A stretch of 64,000 nucleotides of DNA, taken from contig DATAUV010000053.1 of NCBI GenBank assembly GCA_036268075.1, positions 1 through 64,000 of the forward strand, read 5' to 3'. Below the pieces are notes generated by a model that did not search any database, was not told the origin of the DNA, and saw only the letters and a program-made list of their open reading frames with translations. Positions 27,365 to 34,712 of this stretch are shown here, one piece after another. Positions within the stretch are counted from its first letter, which is position 1, and every line of letters begins with the position of its first letter. The position numbers and the translations under genes were made by a program. The stretch comes from DATARH01 sp036268075 (GTDB taxonomy: Bacteria > Pseudomonadota > Alphaproteobacteria > ATCC43930 > CGMCC-115725).

Positions 27365-27913
27365 ATGAGCAAAGCCTTCACCAAGGAAGACACCGAGACC
27401 GAGGATGATCTCCCCGACGAGCCCGTCGCGCTCCCCGCCGGGGCGAAGAACTACATCACCCCCGCCGGCTTCCAGCGCCTGCAGGACGAGTTGAGGCACC
27501 TGCACAGTGTCGAGCGCCCCAAGGTCGTCGAGGTGGTGTCGTGGGCCGCCGGCAACGGCGACCGCTCGGAAAACGGCGACTACCTCTATGGCAAAAAGCG
27601 TCTGCGCGAGATCGACCGCCGCCTGCGCTTTCTGTCAAAGCGCCTGGAGATGGCCGAGGTCGTCGACCCAGCCCGCCAATCCCACCTCGACCGCATCTTC
27701 TTCGGCGCTACCGTCACCTACGACAACGGCAAGACCGAGCGCACGATCACGATCGTCGGCGTCGACGAAACCGACGCCGAAAGCGGCCGCGTAAGCTGGC
27801 TCTCCCCGATCGCGCGCGCGCTCATGAAGGCGCAAGAGGGCGACGTGGTCGCGCTTAAAAGCCCGGCGGGGATCGAGCAGGTCGAGGTGCTGCAAATCAG
27901 GTACGGAGCGTAG
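27365..27913 (+). CDS. greB: Transcription elongation factor GreB
   Basis: A 182-residue Gre factor. After an acidic N-terminal extension (about 28 residues, SKAFTKEDTETEDDLPDEP) comes the coiled coil YITPAGFQRLQDELRHL with the acidic tip NGDRSENGDYLYGKKRLREIDRR that inserts into the RNA polymerase secondary channel, and the C-terminal FKBP-like domain (VTYDNGKTERTITIVG; GRVSWLSPIARALMKAQEGD). It reactivates backtracked polymerase by stimulating transcript cleavage. KRLREIDRRLRFLSKRLE fits GreB rather than GreA. Confidence 0.93.
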   Translation: MSKAFTKEDTETEDDLPDEPVALPAGAKNYITPAGFQRLQDELRHLHSVERPKVVEVVSWAAGNGDRSENGDYLYGKKRLREIDRRLRFLSKRLEMAEVVDPARQSHLDRIFFGATVTYDNGKTERTITIVGVDETDAESGRVSWLSPIARALMKAQEGDVVALKSPAGIEQVEVLQIRYGA

Positions 27914-27994
27914 GACACCTCGCTACAGCGATGATCCGGTGAATTGGAGAACCGCTGAACCCTCCGCGGTGGCGCTGGGGCAGCGCGATCCCCC

Positions 27995-28023
27995 TTGCCT
28001 CCCGCCCCGCGTCCCGCTATACG
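27995..28023 (+). promoter_or_regulatory. Sigma-70 type promoter for the DAHP synthase leader
   Basis: TTGCCT at 27995-28000 and TATACG at 28018-28023 are separated by 17 bases. Transcription would begin at about 28030, within a few bases of the leader-peptide ATG at 28033, so the leader would be translated from a nearly leaderless start. Confidence 0.6.
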
Positions 28024-28032
28024 CTGCGCCCC

Positions 28033-28107
28033 ATGACGCAGGTCACGGGCGCTGGTGCCCGGCTCTCCACGCGATTTTGGTACCGTCGGTACAGTCCGGC
28101 GGCCTAG
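28033..28107 (+). CDS. Aromatic-amino-acid leader peptide (candidate attenuator peptide)
   Basis: A 24-codon open frame, MTQVTGAGARLSTRFWYRRYSPAA then TAG. The block FWYRRY contains all three aromatic amino acids (TTT TGG TAC CGT CGG TAC, 28075-28092), the end products of the pathway whose first enzyme is encoded next. This is the composition expected of a ribosome-mediated attenuator: stalling at scarce aromatic tRNAs would change folding of the downstream RNA. There is no clear Shine-Dalgarno sequence, in keeping with a start almost at the 5' end of the transcript, as known for rhizobial trpL. Too short to be found by ordinary gene callers. Confidence 0.7.
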   Translation: MTQVTGAGARLSTRFWYRRYSPAA

Positions 28108-28128
28108 GAGCGCGTTTGCGTTTTCCCC

Positions 28129-28160
28129 GAAGCCGCCCGACCGAGGCGGCTTTCGTGTTT
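28129..28160 (+). terminator. Attenuator terminator with competing antiterminator
   Basis: GAAGCCGCC (28129-28137) pairs with GGCGGCTTT (28145-28153) around a 7-base loop, followed by TCGTGTTT: an intrinsic terminator between leader peptide and structural gene. The 5' arm GCCGCC (28132-28137) can instead pair with GGCGGC at 28098-28103, at the end of the leader frame, which would block terminator formation. A small GTACC/GGTAC hairpin (28080-28092) overlaps the Trp-Tyr-Arg-Arg-Tyr codons. Pairings drawn by hand. Confidence 0.65.
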
Positions 28161-28274
28161 CATGGTCATGCATGATCCCGTTGTCGCCCAGGTGGAGTGG
28201 CCTCCAACCCTGAGGTGTTTGATGTCCAAGCCGACTCTCGACTTAAAGCGGCCCCTGCGCCAAGGTGGTGCGCG

Positions 28275-29666
28275 ATGAGCGATACCTGGACCCTGTCGAG
28301 CTGGCGCGACCGGCCGATCCGCCAAGTTCCCGGCTATGCCGATGCAGGCGCCTTGCGCCGCGTCGAGGACACGCTGCGCAACTACCCGCCCCTCGTTTTC
28401 GCCGGCGAGGCCCGGCGCTTGAAGGAGCGGCTGGCGGCGGTCGCGAACGGCAAGGCGTTCCTGCTGCTGGGCGGCGATTGCGCCGAGAGCTTCGCCGAAT
28501 TCCACCCCAACAACATCCGCGACATGTTCAAGGTGCTGCTGCAGATGGCGGTGGTGCTGACTTTCGGCGGCGGGGTGCCGGTGGTCAAGGTCGGACGGCT
28601 CGCCGGGCAATTCGCCAAGCCGCGCTCGTCCGACGTGGAAAAGCAGGGCGAGGTGACGCTGCCGTCCTATCGCGGCGACATCATCAACGGCCTCGATTTC
28701 GACGCCGCCGGGCGCGAGCCCGACCCGCAGCGGATGATCCAGGCCTACAGCCAATCGGCGGCGACGCTGAACCTGCTGCGAGCCTTCGCCCAGGGCGGCT
28801 ATGCCGATCTCCACCGCGTCCACGCCTGGAACCAGGATTTCGTCGCCGAGTCGCGCCAGGGCGCGCGCTACAAGGCGCTCGCCGACCGGCTCACCGAGAC
28901 GCTCGATTTCATGGCGGCGTGCGGCCTCAATTCCGATACCACGCCGCAGATCCGCGAGACCGAGTTCTACACCGCGCATGAAGGCCTGTTCCTCTCCTAC
29001 GAGGAGGCGCTGACCCGCGTCGACTCGACCACCGACGAGGAATACGACTGCTCGGCCCATCTCGTCTGGATCGGCGACCGCACCCGCCAGCTCGACGGCG
29101 CCCATGTCGAGTTCATGCGCGGGATCAAGAACCCGGTCGGGATGAAATGCGGGCCGTCGCTCGAATCCGACGACCTGCTGCGGCTGACCGACCGCCTCAA
29201 CCCGGAGAACGAGCCGGGGCGGCTCACGCTGATCACCCGGATGGGCTGGGACAAGGTCGAGGACAAGCTGCCGCCCCTCTTGCGTGCGGTGAAACGCGAG
29301 GGACGGCAAGTCGTGTGGTGCATCGACCCGATGCACGGCAACACGACGACCGCCGCGAACGGGCTCAAGACCCGGAACTTCGACCGCATCCTCAACGAAT
29401 TGCACGGCGCCTTCGCGGTCCACGCGGCCGAGGGAACCCACGCCGGCGGGGTACATTTCGAGCTGACCGGCCAGAACGTCACCGAATGCACCGGCGGCGC
29501 GCAGCGGATCAGCGAGGACGGGCTCAGCGCCAACTACCTGACCCATTGCGACCCGCGGCTCAACGCCAGCCAGGCCCTCGAACTCGCGTTCGAGATCGCC
29601 GAGGCGCTGAAGGGTGCGCGCACCGGCAAGGGCATGCCGGGGCCGAGCGCGATGGCGGCGAAGTAG
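28275..29666 (+). CDS. Class II 3-deoxy-7-phosphoheptulonate (DAHP) synthase
   Basis: A 463-residue class II (plant-like) DAHP synthase, which condenses phosphoenolpyruvate and erythrose 4-phosphate as the first step of the shikimate pathway. Motifs: GGDCAESFAEFHPNNIRD with the metal cysteine, LPSYRGDIINGLDF, HAWNQDFVAESRQG, HLVWIGDRTRQLDGAHVEF, GMKCGPSL and WCIDPMHGNTTTAANGLKTR. The ATG overlaps the TGA of an 18-codon frame (28222-28278) by ATGA. Upstream lies a candidate leader peptide and attenuator, so expression is probably tuned to aromatic amino acid supply. pncB follows 10 bases downstream. Confidence 0.95.
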   Translation: MSDTWTLSSWRDRPIRQVPGYADAGALRRVEDTLRNYPPLVFAGEARRLKERLAAVANGKAFLLLGGDCAESFAEFHPNNIRDMFKVLLQMAVVLTFGGGVPVVKVGRLAGQFAKPRSSDVEKQGEVTLPSYRGDIINGLDFDAAGREPDPQRMIQAYSQSAATLNLLRAFAQGGYADLHRVHAWNQDFVAESRQGARYKALADRLTETLDFMAACGLNSDTTPQIRETEFYTAHEGLFLSYEEALTRVDSTTDEEYDCSAHLVWIGDRTRQLDGAHVEFMRGIKNPVGMKCGPSLESDDLLRLTDRLNPENEPGRLTLITRMGWDKVEDKLPPLLRAVKREGRQVVWCIDPMHGNTTTAANGLKTRNFDRILNELHGAFAVHAAEGTHAGGVHFELTGQNVTECTGGAQRISEDGLSANYLTHCDPRLNASQALELAFEIAEALKGARTGKGMPGPSAMAAK

Positions 29667-29676
29667 GGGGCCTGCG

Positions 29677-30801
29677 GTGGCGGCGATGGACGAGGGAGCG
29701 CTGGCGGCGCGTACCGACAGCTACTTCCTGAAGACCAAGGCGATCGTCGAGCGGTTCGGCGATCGCACCGCCACCTACGCGGTGTTCATGCGTCGCCCGG
29801 TGATCTGCACGCCGCGCCTCGCGGTCGAGTTCCTCGAGGAGCAGGCGAAATCGCGCGGCGTCAACTTCGAGATCGAGCTGATGCGGTCCGAGGGCGAGGC
29901 GGTCGGCGCGGGCGAGCCGCTGATGTACGTGACCGGCCCGCTCTATCACCTCGTCGACCTCGAAACGCTGCTGTTGCAAAAGATCGGGCCGGCTTGTGTC
30001 GCGGCATATAACGCCTCGGCGATGTGCTCGGAACTGCCGGGGGTCGCGTTTCTGGCGATGGATGCGCGGCACTGCGCCGGCGGCGACATGCAGGCGATGA
30101 TGGCCTATGCCGCGTCGGTCGGCTCGGCCCATGCGAAAAAACTGGTCGGCGCTGTCGGGTTCGTCGGCTGCGCCACCGACGCGACCGCGCATTTTTTCGG
30201 TATGGCGAAAGGGCTCGGCACGATGCCGCATGCCCTCATCGGCTATGCCGGCTCGACCGTGCGCGCGGCCGAGATGTACCACGAGACCTTCCCAGCCGAG
30301 AATCTGACCGTCCTGATCGATTATTTCGGCACGGAAACGACCGACTCGGTCGCCTGCGCCCGGCGCTTTCCGGAGCTGGCCGCCGAGGGGCGGCTGTCGC
30401 TGCGGATGGACACGCCGGGCGGGCGCTATTGCGAGGGGCTCGACCTCGGCCGCTCCTACGCGATCCTCGCCGAGCACGCGCCGCAATCGATCCGCGGCTA
30501 CCGTACCGAGGAGGAGCTGCGCTACCTCGTCGGCACCGGCGTTACCGCGGCGGCGTTGTGGCGGCTCCGGCTGGTGCTGGACGAGGCCGGGTTCCCACGG
30601 GTCAAGATCGTCGCCAGCTCCGGCTTCGGACCGGCCAAGTGCCGCATGATGGCGGCGGCGCGGGCGCCGATCGACGTGATCGGCACCGGCTCGTACCTGC
30701 CCGAGCAATGGACCGAAACCTACGCGACGGCCGACATCGTCGCCTATGACGGCAAGCCGATGGTCAAGGTCGGCCGCGAGTTCCTGCTGCGCCAGCGCTG
30801 A
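29677..30801 (+). CDS. pncB: Nicotinate phosphoribosyltransferase
   Basis: A 374-residue enzyme of NAD salvage that joins nicotinate and PRPP to nicotinate mononucleotide. Visible: LAARTDSYFLKTKAIVERFGDR at the N-terminus, TGPLYHLVDLETLLLQKIG, MDARHCAGGDMQAMMAYA and FVGCATDATAHFFGMAKGLGTMPHALIG (the substrate region), and the phosphate loop VASSGFGPAKCRMM with VIGTGSYLPE. GTG 29677 follows AGGGGG and was preferred; ATG 29686 three codons later is also possible. It is close behind the DAHP synthase gene and may share its transcript. Confidence 0.92.
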   Translation: MAAMDEGALAARTDSYFLKTKAIVERFGDRTATYAVFMRRPVICTPRLAVEFLEEQAKSRGVNFEIELMRSEGEAVGAGEPLMYVTGPLYHLVDLETLLLQKIGPACVAAYNASAMCSELPGVAFLAMDARHCAGGDMQAMMAYAASVGSAHAKKLVGAVGFVGCATDATAHFFGMAKGLGTMPHALIGYAGSTVRAAEMYHETFPAENLTVLIDYFGTETTDSVACARRFPELAAEGRLSLRMDTPGGRYCEGLDLGRSYAILAEHAPQSIRGYRTEEELRYLVGTGVTAAALWRLRLVLDEAGFPRVKIVASSGFGPAKCRMMAAARAPIDVIGTGSYLPEQWTETYATADIVAYDGKPMVKVGREFLLRQR

Positions 30802-30894
30802 CCGGAACCTCCGCGTCATGCGAGGGTTCTTCACCCGGCGTCACGCGGGGATGATGCTGTTCCGGGTCGGCATGCCGGAAACGAAGGGCATTCG

Positions 30895-32118
30895 GTGAGT
30901 TCCGCCGTCAAGGTCGCCGCGATCGCGATCTTCGCGGCGACCTATCTCGTCATCGCGGTCGGAAAGCTGCCCGGGTTGCGACTGGACCGCGCCGGTGCGG
31001 CGCTGGTGGGCGCGGCGCTGATGCTGGCGGCGGGGGTGCTGTCGGTCGACGAGGCGGCACAGGCCGTCGATCTCGGCACGCTCGCGCTCCTCCTCGGGCT
31101 GATGATCGTCGTCGCGAATCTGCGGCTCGCCGGGGTCTTCCGCCTGGTCAATTCCTGGATGGTGGCCGGGGCGCGCCATCCGCTGCCCCTGCTGGCGGCG
31201 GTGACCTTGAGCGCCGGCATCCTCTCGGCCTTCCTCCTCAACGATGCGATCTGCCTGGTGATGACGCCGCTCGTGCTCGACCTGACCCGCCGGTTGCAGC
31301 GCCGGCCCCTGCCGTATCTGCTGGCGGTCGCGATGGCGGCCAATGTCGGCAGCACCGCGACGATCACCGGCAACCCGCAGAACATCCTGGTCGCCGGTTT
31401 TTCGCAGATCGGCTATCGCGAATTCGCGGCGCATCTGGCGCCGGTTGCCGGAGCCGGCCTCGTCGCGACGATGGTGCTGATCGCGCTGATGCACCCGGGC
31501 GAGTTTTTCACCAGGAGCCGGATGCCGGAAACCCGGGTGCCGGTGCATTTGCACAAGCCCCTCGCGGCAAAGGCCGTGCTGGTGACGGCGCTGATGATGG
31601 CCGCGCTGTTCGCCGGCCAGGCGCCGGCCAAGGCGGCGCTAGTCGCGGGCGGCGTGCTGCTGCTGACGCGCGTGGTGCGCAGCGAGCGTATCCACGCAGC
31701 GATCGACTGGCCGCTGCTGCTGCTGTTCGCCGGCTTGTTCGTGGTGGTCGCGGGGTTCGAGAAGTCGGTGCTGACCCCCCCGGTCATGCAGGCCATCGCC
31801 GGCCTCCATCTCGACCGCGCGCCGGTGCTGACGCTGGTGACGGCGGTCCTCTCCAATCTCGTCAGCAACGTCCCGGCGGTGCTGGTGCTGAAGCCGGTGC
31901 TGGCGGGCGCGCCCGACCCGCACCGCGCCTGGCTGATCGTCGCGATGGCCTCGACGCTCGCCGGCAACTTCACGATCCTCGGCTCGGTGGCGAATCTGAT
32001 CGTCGTCCAGGGCGCACGGGCCGGCGGCGTCGCGATCGGGTTCTGGAGCTATTTCCGGGTGGGTGCGCCGCTGACGATCTTGACGATCCTGTTCGGGCTG
32101 TGGTGGCTTGCGGGATGA
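30895..32118 (+). CDS. ArsB/NhaD-type (SLC13-like) inner membrane ion transporter
   Basis: A 407-residue protein with about 11 hydrophobic helices from a GTG start. The hairpin-loop motif NDAICLVMTPLVLDL and STATITGNPQNILVAG mark the ion-transporter superfamily, and NLVSNVPAVLVLKP with GSVANLIVVQGA is the second half repeat. These carriers move arsenite, Na+ or dicarboxylates; the GNPQN signature fits the ArsB/citrate group. Its stop overlaps the start of the next gene (ATGA), so both are co-translated. Confidence 0.85.
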   Translation: MSSAVKVAAIAIFAATYLVIAVGKLPGLRLDRAGAALVGAALMLAAGVLSVDEAAQAVDLGTLALLLGLMIVVANLRLAGVFRLVNSWMVAGARHPLPLLAAVTLSAGILSAFLLNDAICLVMTPLVLDLTRRLQRRPLPYLLAVAMAANVGSTATITGNPQNILVAGFSQIGYREFAAHLAPVAGAGLVATMVLIALMHPGEFFTRSRMPETRVPVHLHKPLAAKAVLVTALMMAALFAGQAPAKAALVAGGVLLLTRVVRSERIHAAIDWPLLLLFAGLFVVVAGFEKSVLTPPVMQAIAGLHLDRAPVLTLVTAVLSNLVSNVPAVLVLKPVLAGAPDPHRAWLIVAMASTLAGNFTILGSVANLIVVQGARAGGVAIGFWSYFRVGAPLTILTILFGLWWLAG

Positions 32119-33335
32119 TCTTCACCAGCGAAAGCGGCCTCGCCGATCCCGCCGGCATCCCGGCCTGGGACGAATGGTATCTCGGCCACCTCGCGGCGAT
32201 GGCGGCGGTGCCGGGCATCGCCTCCGCCCAGCGTTTCCGCGCGCTCGACGACGGTCCGCCGCCGTCCCTCGCGATGTACTCGATCGCCTCGTCCGCGGTG
32301 TTCGAGAACGAGCTCTATCTGAAGAGCCGCGGCATGGGCCCGTTCGTGCCGCTGGTCGACCGCCGCCACTACCGCCGCAACCTGTTCGCCGGGCTCGAAT
32401 TCGCGCCGGCGGTTGCGGACGACGCGATCCTGGCCGTCCTCGACCGCGACACGCCCGACCCGTCCCTGCCCGGCGTGACGTGGCTCGAAACCGTCGGTCT
32501 CGACCGTTCGACGGCCTATCGCGGCCTCGCCGTCCTGCCGAGCCGGAATGCGGCGGGGGCGCTCGGCGCCGGTGTCGCGCTGTACGCGCCGAAAACCGCG
32601 CGGTATTCGGCGCCGGTGTCGCGCCTCAACGAATTCGGGCAGGGCATCGGCCTGCCGGTCGCGGGCTGGTCGCCGCGTCCGCGCCCGCCGGCGACGCCGC
32701 TCGAAGGCCGGTTTTGCCGCGTCCAACCCCTCGACGGCGGGCGCCACGCGACTGCGCTTTTCGACGCCAACGGCGACGACCCGGGCGGCAGCATCTTCAC
32801 CTATTTCAATTACGGCCCGTTCGCGACCCTCGCCGAGTACCGCGCCTGGATCGACAGCGTCGCCGGCCGCGACAACCCGATGTTCCACGCGATCGTCGAC
32901 AAAGCCCAAGGGGAGGGTAATGGCGCTGCCGTGGGTGTGTGCAACTACAACAACATCCAGCCGGCGATCGGCTCGATCGAGATGGCCGGCGTCGTGTTCA
33001 GCCCGCGCCTCCAGCGCCGCCCAGCCGCGACCGAGGCAATGTACCTGCTGATGCGCCGCGCCTTCGACGAGCTCGGCTATCGCCGCTACGAGTGGAAATG
33101 CGACGCGCTCAACCTGCCCTCGCGCGCCGCCGCACACCGCTACGGCTTCCAGTACGAGGGCCTCTTCCGCCAGGCCACGATCACCAAGGGCCGCAACCGC
33201 GACACCGCCTGGTTCTCGATCCTCGACAGCGAATGGCCAAAGGTGAAGGCCGGTTTCGAGGCCTGGCTCGATCCGGCGAATTTCGATGCGGATGGGAAGC
33301 AGCGCCGCTCCCTGGCGTCATGCCGAGGCGCGTAG
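32115..33335 (+). CDS. Fusion of an N-terminal ferredoxin-like domain and a RimJ/RimL-type GNAT acetyltransferase
   Basis: A 406-residue chain. Residues 1-95 (IPAWDEWYLGHLAAMAAVPG...SAQRFRAL; MGPFVPLVDRRHYRRNLF) look like the small EthD/DUF4286-type alpha-beta ferredoxin fold. After a linker, residues 195-385 are a GNAT domain: GRFCRVQPLDGGRHATALFD, AAVGVCNYNNIQPAIGSIEM, VFSPRLQRRPAATEAMYLLM and RRYEWKCDALNLPSRAAAHRYGF. The acetyltransferase part resembles RimL-like proteins that act alone in other bacteria. The frame is continuous with normal codon bias. The TAG stop is supplied by an intergenic repeat. Coupled to the upstream transporter gene by ATGA. Confidence 0.75.
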   Translation: MIFTSESGLADPAGIPAWDEWYLGHLAAMAAVPGIASAQRFRALDDGPPPSLAMYSIASSAVFENELYLKSRGMGPFVPLVDRRHYRRNLFAGLEFAPAVADDAILAVLDRDTPDPSLPGVTWLETVGLDRSTAYRGLAVLPSRNAAGALGAGVALYAPKTARYSAPVSRLNEFGQGIGLPVAGWSPRPRPPATPLEGRFCRVQPLDGGRHATALFDANGDDPGGSIFTYFNYGPFATLAEYRAWIDSVAGRDNPMFHAIVDKAQGEGNGAAVGVCNYNNIQPAIGSIEMAGVVFSPRLQRRPAATEAMYLLMRRAFDELGYRRYEWKCDALNLPSRAAAHRYGFQYEGLFRQATITKGRNRDTAWFSILDSEWPKVKAGFEAWLDPANFDADGKQRRSLASCRGA

Positions 33336-33406
33336 GGCGGAAAAGCGAAGCGCATTCCGCCAATGACCCACCCGACGGCGGAATGCGCTGCGCTTTTCCG
33401 CCCTAC
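33332..33406. repeat. Palindromic repeat, GTAGGGCGGAAAAGCG family (copy 2)
   Basis: Inverted ends GTAGGGCGGAAAAGCG and CGCTTTTCCGCCCTAC with inner GCATTCCGCC/GGCGGAATGC. The first bases contain the stop codon of the GNAT fusion. Confidence 0.85.
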
Positions 33407-33411
33407 GGTCT

Positions 33412-33780
33412 TTACGGCTCGCGCTTGAGCCCCTTCTCGGCCAGCGCCGCGAGGTAGTCGCGCCAGCGTTTGGGGTGCTCGACGCCGAGGAGGTAAAGGT
33501 AGTCCCACGAATAGATGCCGGTGTCGTGGAGATCGTCGAACTTGATCCGCACCGCGTAATTGCCGACCGGCTCCAAATCCATGATGCCGACATGCGCCCG
33601 GCCGGCGATGGTGACCTTCTGATCCGGGCTGTGGCCCTGCACCTCCGCCGACGGGCTTTCGACGCGCAAATACTCGGCGGGCAAGGTAAAGCGCTTGCCG
33701 TCGTCGAAGGCGATGTCGAGCTCCTTGGCGGCGCGGCGCAGGCGCAAATCTGTCGGCCAGGGCCTGCTGCTTTTGCTCAC
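33412..33780 (-). CDS. DUF971 domain protein (gamma-butyrobetaine hydroxylase-like N-terminal domain)
   Basis: A 122-residue single-domain protein: WPTDLRLRRAAKELDIAFDDG, LPAEYLRVESPSAEVQGH, and the terminal DLHDTGIYSWDYLYLLG. The domain is found at the N-terminus of carnitine-pathway dioxygenases and alone in many proteobacteria, where it has been tied to Fe-S or metal handling. It ends the leftward string thioredoxin/TPR - LON-N - Trm112 - DUF971 and starts 10 bases after the Trm112 stop. Confidence 0.9.
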   Translation of the reverse strand: MSKSSRPWPTDLRLRRAAKELDIAFDDGKRFTLPAEYLRVESPSAEVQGHSPDQKVTIAGRAHVGIMDLEPVGNYAVRIKFDDLHDTGIYSWDYLYLLGVEHPKRWRDYLAALAEKGLKREP

Positions 33781-33790
33781 AGGGTCGGGC

Positions 33791-34009
33791 TCACGGCGCC
33801 GGCAGCCGCTTTGCCGGCTTTTCGTCGTCGCTCAGGGTGCGGGCCTCGTCGACCAGCATGATCGGGATGCCGTCGCGGATCGGGTAGGCGAGGCCGGCCT
33901 CGTCGCTGATCAGCTCCTGCGCCTCGCGGTCGTAGCGCAGCGGCGATTTGGATAGCGGGCAGACGAGGATTTCGAGGAGCTTCGGGTCGATTTCGGCGTG
34001 TCCTTCCAT
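33791..34009 (-). CDS. Trm112 family protein
   Basis: A 72-residue protein with LLEILVCPLSKSPLRYD and ELISDEAGLAYPIRDGIPIML, the Trm112/YcaR pattern. The family partners with methyltransferases in eukaryotes and archaea; the bacterial role is less clear. The zinc-binding cysteines are reduced to one (VCP), as in many bacterial members. It sits 28 bases downstream of the LON-N gene. Confidence 0.93.
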   Translation of the reverse strand: MEGHAEIDPKLLEILVCPLSKSPLRYDREAQELISDEAGLAYPIRDGIPIMLVDEARTLSDDEKPAKRLPAP

Positions 34010-34037
34010 CGTCCCCCCCCTTTCGGTAAAATGGCGG

Positions 34038-34712
34038 CTAGTGGCGGCTCGTGCCCGCAGGCGCGGCGGCGAGCGCGGCCATCTCGACGAGCGCGGTCAG
34101 CAGCTCGGCTCGCGCGTCGAAATCGGCGGCTTCGAGCAGCGCCTGCTTTTCGCTCGGTGCGAACGGGCACAGCATCGCGATCGACGACACGAGGTGCTCG
34201 GTCGGCGCCTTGTCGATCATGTCCCAGTCGGCCTCTATCTGGCGCTGGCTGAAATAGCCGCGCAATTCGCGGATCAGCCGCAAGCGGTCGAAGCCCGGCT
34301 CGGCGGGTGCGAGGTCGCCGCCGAACGCATCCCATTGCGGCGCGACGCGGCGATACCCCGACAGCAGCGGCAATTCCTCGCCGATACGAAACCGCGACAC
34401 GCCGGTGAGCGTGATCAGGTAGCGGCCGTCATCGGTCTCGGAGAACGAGGTGATGCGGCCGGCGCACCCGACCGGATAGACCGCCGGGTGCATCCCGCCC
34501 TCGTGCGGGTCGCTCGGCTGGATCATCCCGATCAGACGCTCGCCGCCGAGCGCGTCCCGCGTCATCGCGAGGTAGCGCGGCTCGAAGATGTTGAGCGGCA
34601 GCCGCCCGCGCGGCAGCAGCAACACCCCGGCGAGCGGAAAGATCGGCAGGATCTCGGGGAGGCCACCCGTCTCGCTCGGACCCGACGCCCCGCTCGAACG
34701 CGTCTCGCTCAT
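34038..34712 (-). CDS. LON peptidase N-terminal (substrate-binding) domain protein
   Basis: A 224-residue protein that consists of the LON-N (PUA-like) domain without ATPase or protease: LPIFPLAGVLLLPRGRLPLNIFEPRYLAMTRDAL, IGMIQP, GCAGRITSFSETDDGRYLITLTGVSRFRI and a helical C-terminal part (SEKQALLEAADFDARAELLTAL). The start overlaps the thioredoxin/TPR stop in an ATGA. The conserved neighbourhood suggests a role in protein quality control. Confidence 0.92.
   Translation of the reverse strand: MSETRSSGASGPSETGGLPEILPIFPLAGVLLLPRGRLPLNIFEPRYLAMTRDALGGERLIGMIQPSDPHEGGMHPAVYPVGCAGRITSFSETDDGRYLITLTGVSRFRIGEELPLLSGYRRVAPQWDAFGGDLAPAEPGFDRLRLIRELRGYFSQRQIEADWDMIDKAPTEHLVSSIAMLCPFAPSEKQALLEAADFDARAELLTALVEMAALAAAPAGTSRH

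Noticed and set aside
27939..28175. A 78-residue plus-strand frame upstream of the DAHP synthase.
   Set aside because: It overlaps the promoter, leader peptide and terminator in a different frame and has no codon bias; the 24-codon leader explains the region better.
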